Below, in pieces: positions 6,889-7,015 of a stretch of DNA of 7,015 nt (positions are counted from its first letter, which is position 1; the number at the start of each line of letters is the position of its first letter). The notes beneath the pieces were generated by a model. The model worked only from the letters and a program-made list of their open reading frames with translations, was not told where the DNA came from and searched no databases. Both the position numbers and the translations under genes were made by a program. Source of the stretch: DATKMG01 sp035541995 (GTDB lineage: Bacteria > Acidobacteriota > Terriglobia > Versatilivoradales > Versatilivoraceae); NCBI GenBank assembly GCA_035541995.1, contig DATKMG010000614.1, positions 1 to 7,015 of the forward strand, written 5' to 3'.

Positions 6889-6954
6889 GCAATGGCCAGC
6901 CGTGGCCACTCACCGTTTGGGTTTGGCGACAGAAACTAGTGAGGTCTCCACGGG

Positions 6955-7015
6955 CTAGACCAGCCTGGTCCCGTACTTCTCAATCGCCTTCTGATTAAAC
7001 TCAATCCCCAGCCCC
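6955..7015 (-). CDS. C-terminal end of a mandelate racemase/enolase-superfamily-like enzyme, partial
   Basis: Only the last 19 codons and the TAG stop (6957-6955) are inside the window; the gene continues past the right edge. They read GLGIEFNQKAIEKYGTRLV. A P-G-L-G-[IV]-E motif followed by a short acidic/basic helix ending in KY is typical of the extreme C-terminus of sugar-acid dehydratases and related members of the mandelate racemase/muconate lactonizing enzyme group. The fragment is too short for a firm call or a substrate. It points the same way as the propeller and lhr genes but is separated from them by a 348-base gap containing a promoter, so it is probably a separate transcription unit. 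Confidence 0.5.
   Translation of the reverse strand, partial: GLGIEFNQKAIEKYGTRLV

Larger units (their letters stand above)
6666..6937. mobile_element. Putative MITE-like element with terminal inverted repeats
   Basis: The 17-base AGTTTCTGTCGCGAAAC at 6666-6682 and GTTTGGCGACAGAAACT at 6921-6937 are inverted copies of each other (16 of 17 match). The four bases immediately outside are AGTG on both sides (6662-6665 and 6938-6941), as expected for a target-site duplication. The 272-base interior has no convincing gene; its open frames overlap the inverted repeats and resemble no protein I know. Inside are further inverted repeats (6737-6748 with 6877-6888, and several hairpins). These traits fit a miniature inverted-repeat transposable element mobilised by a transposase encoded elsewhere. 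I do not recognise the family. The alternative is a locally folded intergenic region that was never mobile; a 4-base match alone can arise by chance. Confidence 0.45.

Noticed and set aside
6607..6909. 101-residue N-terminal extension of the propeller protein
   Set aside because: The internal ATG at 6606 has a perfect AAGGAGG and opens a signal peptide. The upstream stretch contains the promoter, an inverted repeat and residue composition typical of non-coding frames.

Overview
The window looks like bacterial chromosome, most likely from an Acidobacteriota-type organism. The pointers are a truncated Oar-like TonB-dependent receptor, a secreted NHL-type beta-propeller and a full-length Lhr helicase with its C-terminal extension. 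The taxonomic call is an inference from gene content and protein style, with no marker gene to support it. Apart from one small plus-strand gene, all genes lie on the minus strand.

Layout from left to right. Positions 1-339 (minus) encode the C-terminal part of a TonB-dependent receptor. The gene runs off the left edge and is cut off on its 5' side by a stop codon and unrelated sequence, so it looks like a remnant. Positions 511-762 (plus) hold a small DUF883/ElaB/YqjD-like protein with a C-terminal membrane anchor, a strong ribosome binding site and a candidate ECF-sigma promoter. Positions 763-996 are a convergent intergenic gap carrying a REP-like imperfect palindrome. Positions 997-5463 (minus) hold the dominant gene, a 1488-residue Lhr-type superfamily 2 helicase. 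Nine bases upstream of its start ends 5473-6606 (minus), a secreted 377-residue NHL-like beta-propeller protein. The two probably form an operon read from a sigma-70-like promoter near 6650-6677. The 348-base gap 6607-6954 has no convincing gene. It contains nested inverted repeats that together look like a 272-bp MITE-type element with 17-bp terminal inverted repeats and a 4-bp flanking duplication. At the right edge (6955-7015, minus) are the last 19 codons of a protein resembling the C-terminus of mandelate-racemase/enolase-superfamily enzymes.

Functionally the window is mixed: DNA/RNA repair (Lhr), envelope or periplasmic proteins (propeller, membrane-anchored small protein, receptor remnant) and probable sugar-acid catabolism (edge gene). 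No clearly new multi-gene system is visible. The items most worth a second look are the putative MITE that may supply the -35 element of the propeller-helicase operon, the unusual pairing of a secreted propeller with Lhr in one transcript, and the receptor remnant.
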